Assembly (NCBI RefSeq): GCF_050624435.1
Contig: NC_134534.1
Location: 63,077,501-63,141,500, forward strand
DNA length: 64,000 nucleotides
Direction: 5' to 3'
Origin: Tenrec ecaudatus
Taxonomy: Eukaryota > Chordata > Mammalia > Afrosoricida > Tenrecidae
The stretch's first letter is position 1, and the number at the start of each line of letters is the position of its first letter. The position numbers and the translations under genes were made by a program. The notes under the pieces are model-generated. The model searched no databases. It saw only the letters and a list, made by a program, of their open reading frames with translations, and was not told the origin of the DNA. Shown in pieces: positions 63,364 through 64,000 of this stretch.

Positions 63364-63754
63364 TCTCAGTTTTAGGGACTACAGGGCTTAGCCAGCCTTT
63401 TGTACCCTTTCCCTCTGGAAGCTCATCTAATCCTATGACTTAAATAACACCTATGATTAAAAAATCTCCAAATGTTATTGCTGGTCCTGATGTTGCCCAT
63501 GAGTGTCCATCTGAAATAACAAACACTCTGTCTAACACCATCATTTTGATGTCTAATAGGAATCACAAAATAATATAGCAAAAACAGAAACTTTTGATTT
63601 TCCCCTAAGGCATGTTCTCCCCTCAGGGTCCTCCATGGTTATCAAGATGCTCAGCACCCAAACCAGGCAGTCTTCCTTGAAATCTCACCTTCATCCTTCA
63701 TCTCCACCTACCCCATTAGTGGAGGCAACACACACACACAAGCATACATGCACA
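63364..63754 (-). other. HNF4G upstream intron, unassigned
   Basis: There is no gene. A short (CA)n lies at 63728-63740. Confidence 0.5.
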
Positions 63755-64000
63755 CGTGAGGGGGAACCCAAAAAGGACTGGAATTTGGTCTTTCAAAGCT
63801 ATGTATTTAAAGTTTATTTCAAAACAATCTTATCATCTTCAAAATACTTTCCGTTATACTTAATACATTCGTCAAATCTGATATTCCATTCTTGGAAACA
63901 TTTTTCAACCTCGGTTTGGATGGCTGATAACACCACCCTCTTTTTTTCCTTAGCCTCTTCTATGTGTCAAATCACTGTCCTTTCATGTCTCTCTCCATTC
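63755..64000 (-). mobile_element. Second mariner-like element, cut by window end
   Basis: Starting with GTGAGGGGGAACCCAAAAAG, the segment aligns with the left part of the mariner at 24600-24850: TTCGTCAAATCTGATATTCC and TTCTTGGAAACATTTTTCAA against TTTGTCAAATCTGCACTTTC and TCCTGGAAACATTTTTCAAA. On the minus strand this is the 3' end of a transposase. Confidence 0.75.

Overview
The window is vertebrate nuclear DNA from a placental mammal. It is AT-rich and dense in retrotransposons, and every gene intron has GT-AG ends. The repeat content points to Afrotheria: a tRNA-like SINE of the AfroSINE type recurs in roughly 20 degraded copies, together with an RTE LINE whose 3' tail resembles that SINE's tail, and a lineage-specific L1. 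A hAT mini-transposon that looks like the SPIN/URR1 group would fit a tenrec, but the species assignment is inference.

The one cellular gene is HNF4G (hepatocyte nuclear factor 4 gamma, NR2A2), on the minus strand. Nine coding exons run from 63052 down to 40327. All splice phases agree, and counting from the internal Met at 63028 the exons give exactly 408 codons plus TGA, the length I recall for the short human isoform. The first exon stays open in frame upstream of that Met and begins mid-codon, so upstream exons for a longer N-terminal form should lie beyond 64000. The gene looks intact.

Positions 1-40326 hold the 3' UTR of HNF4G (its end is not determined) and the downstream intergenic region. 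This is a stack of mobile elements. An ERV-L-type provirus on the minus strand (3685-17990) has both LTRs, a tRNA-Leu-type primer site, a polypurine tract and decayed gag/pro/RT/dUTPase remnants. It was split by a 9.5 kb full-length plus-strand L1 (6680-16231), whose target duplication is about 180 bp, and by a short minus-strand L1 tail (17262-17396). At 23740-26965 an RTE LINE is interrupted by a mariner, which is itself interrupted by a hAT mini-transposon. A second, 5'-truncated L1 lies at 34418-37768.

The HNF4G introns hold SINEs, L1 3' ends, a probable solo LTR, two MaLR-like LTR remnants, MIR/L2 relics and two minisatellites. Intron 7 is only 129 bp, is a multiple of three and has no in-frame stop. 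I see no bacterial-type genes, CRISPR array, rRNA or genuine tRNA gene, and nothing that amounts to a new multi-gene system. The notable observations concern nested transposition and exon-proximal repeats.
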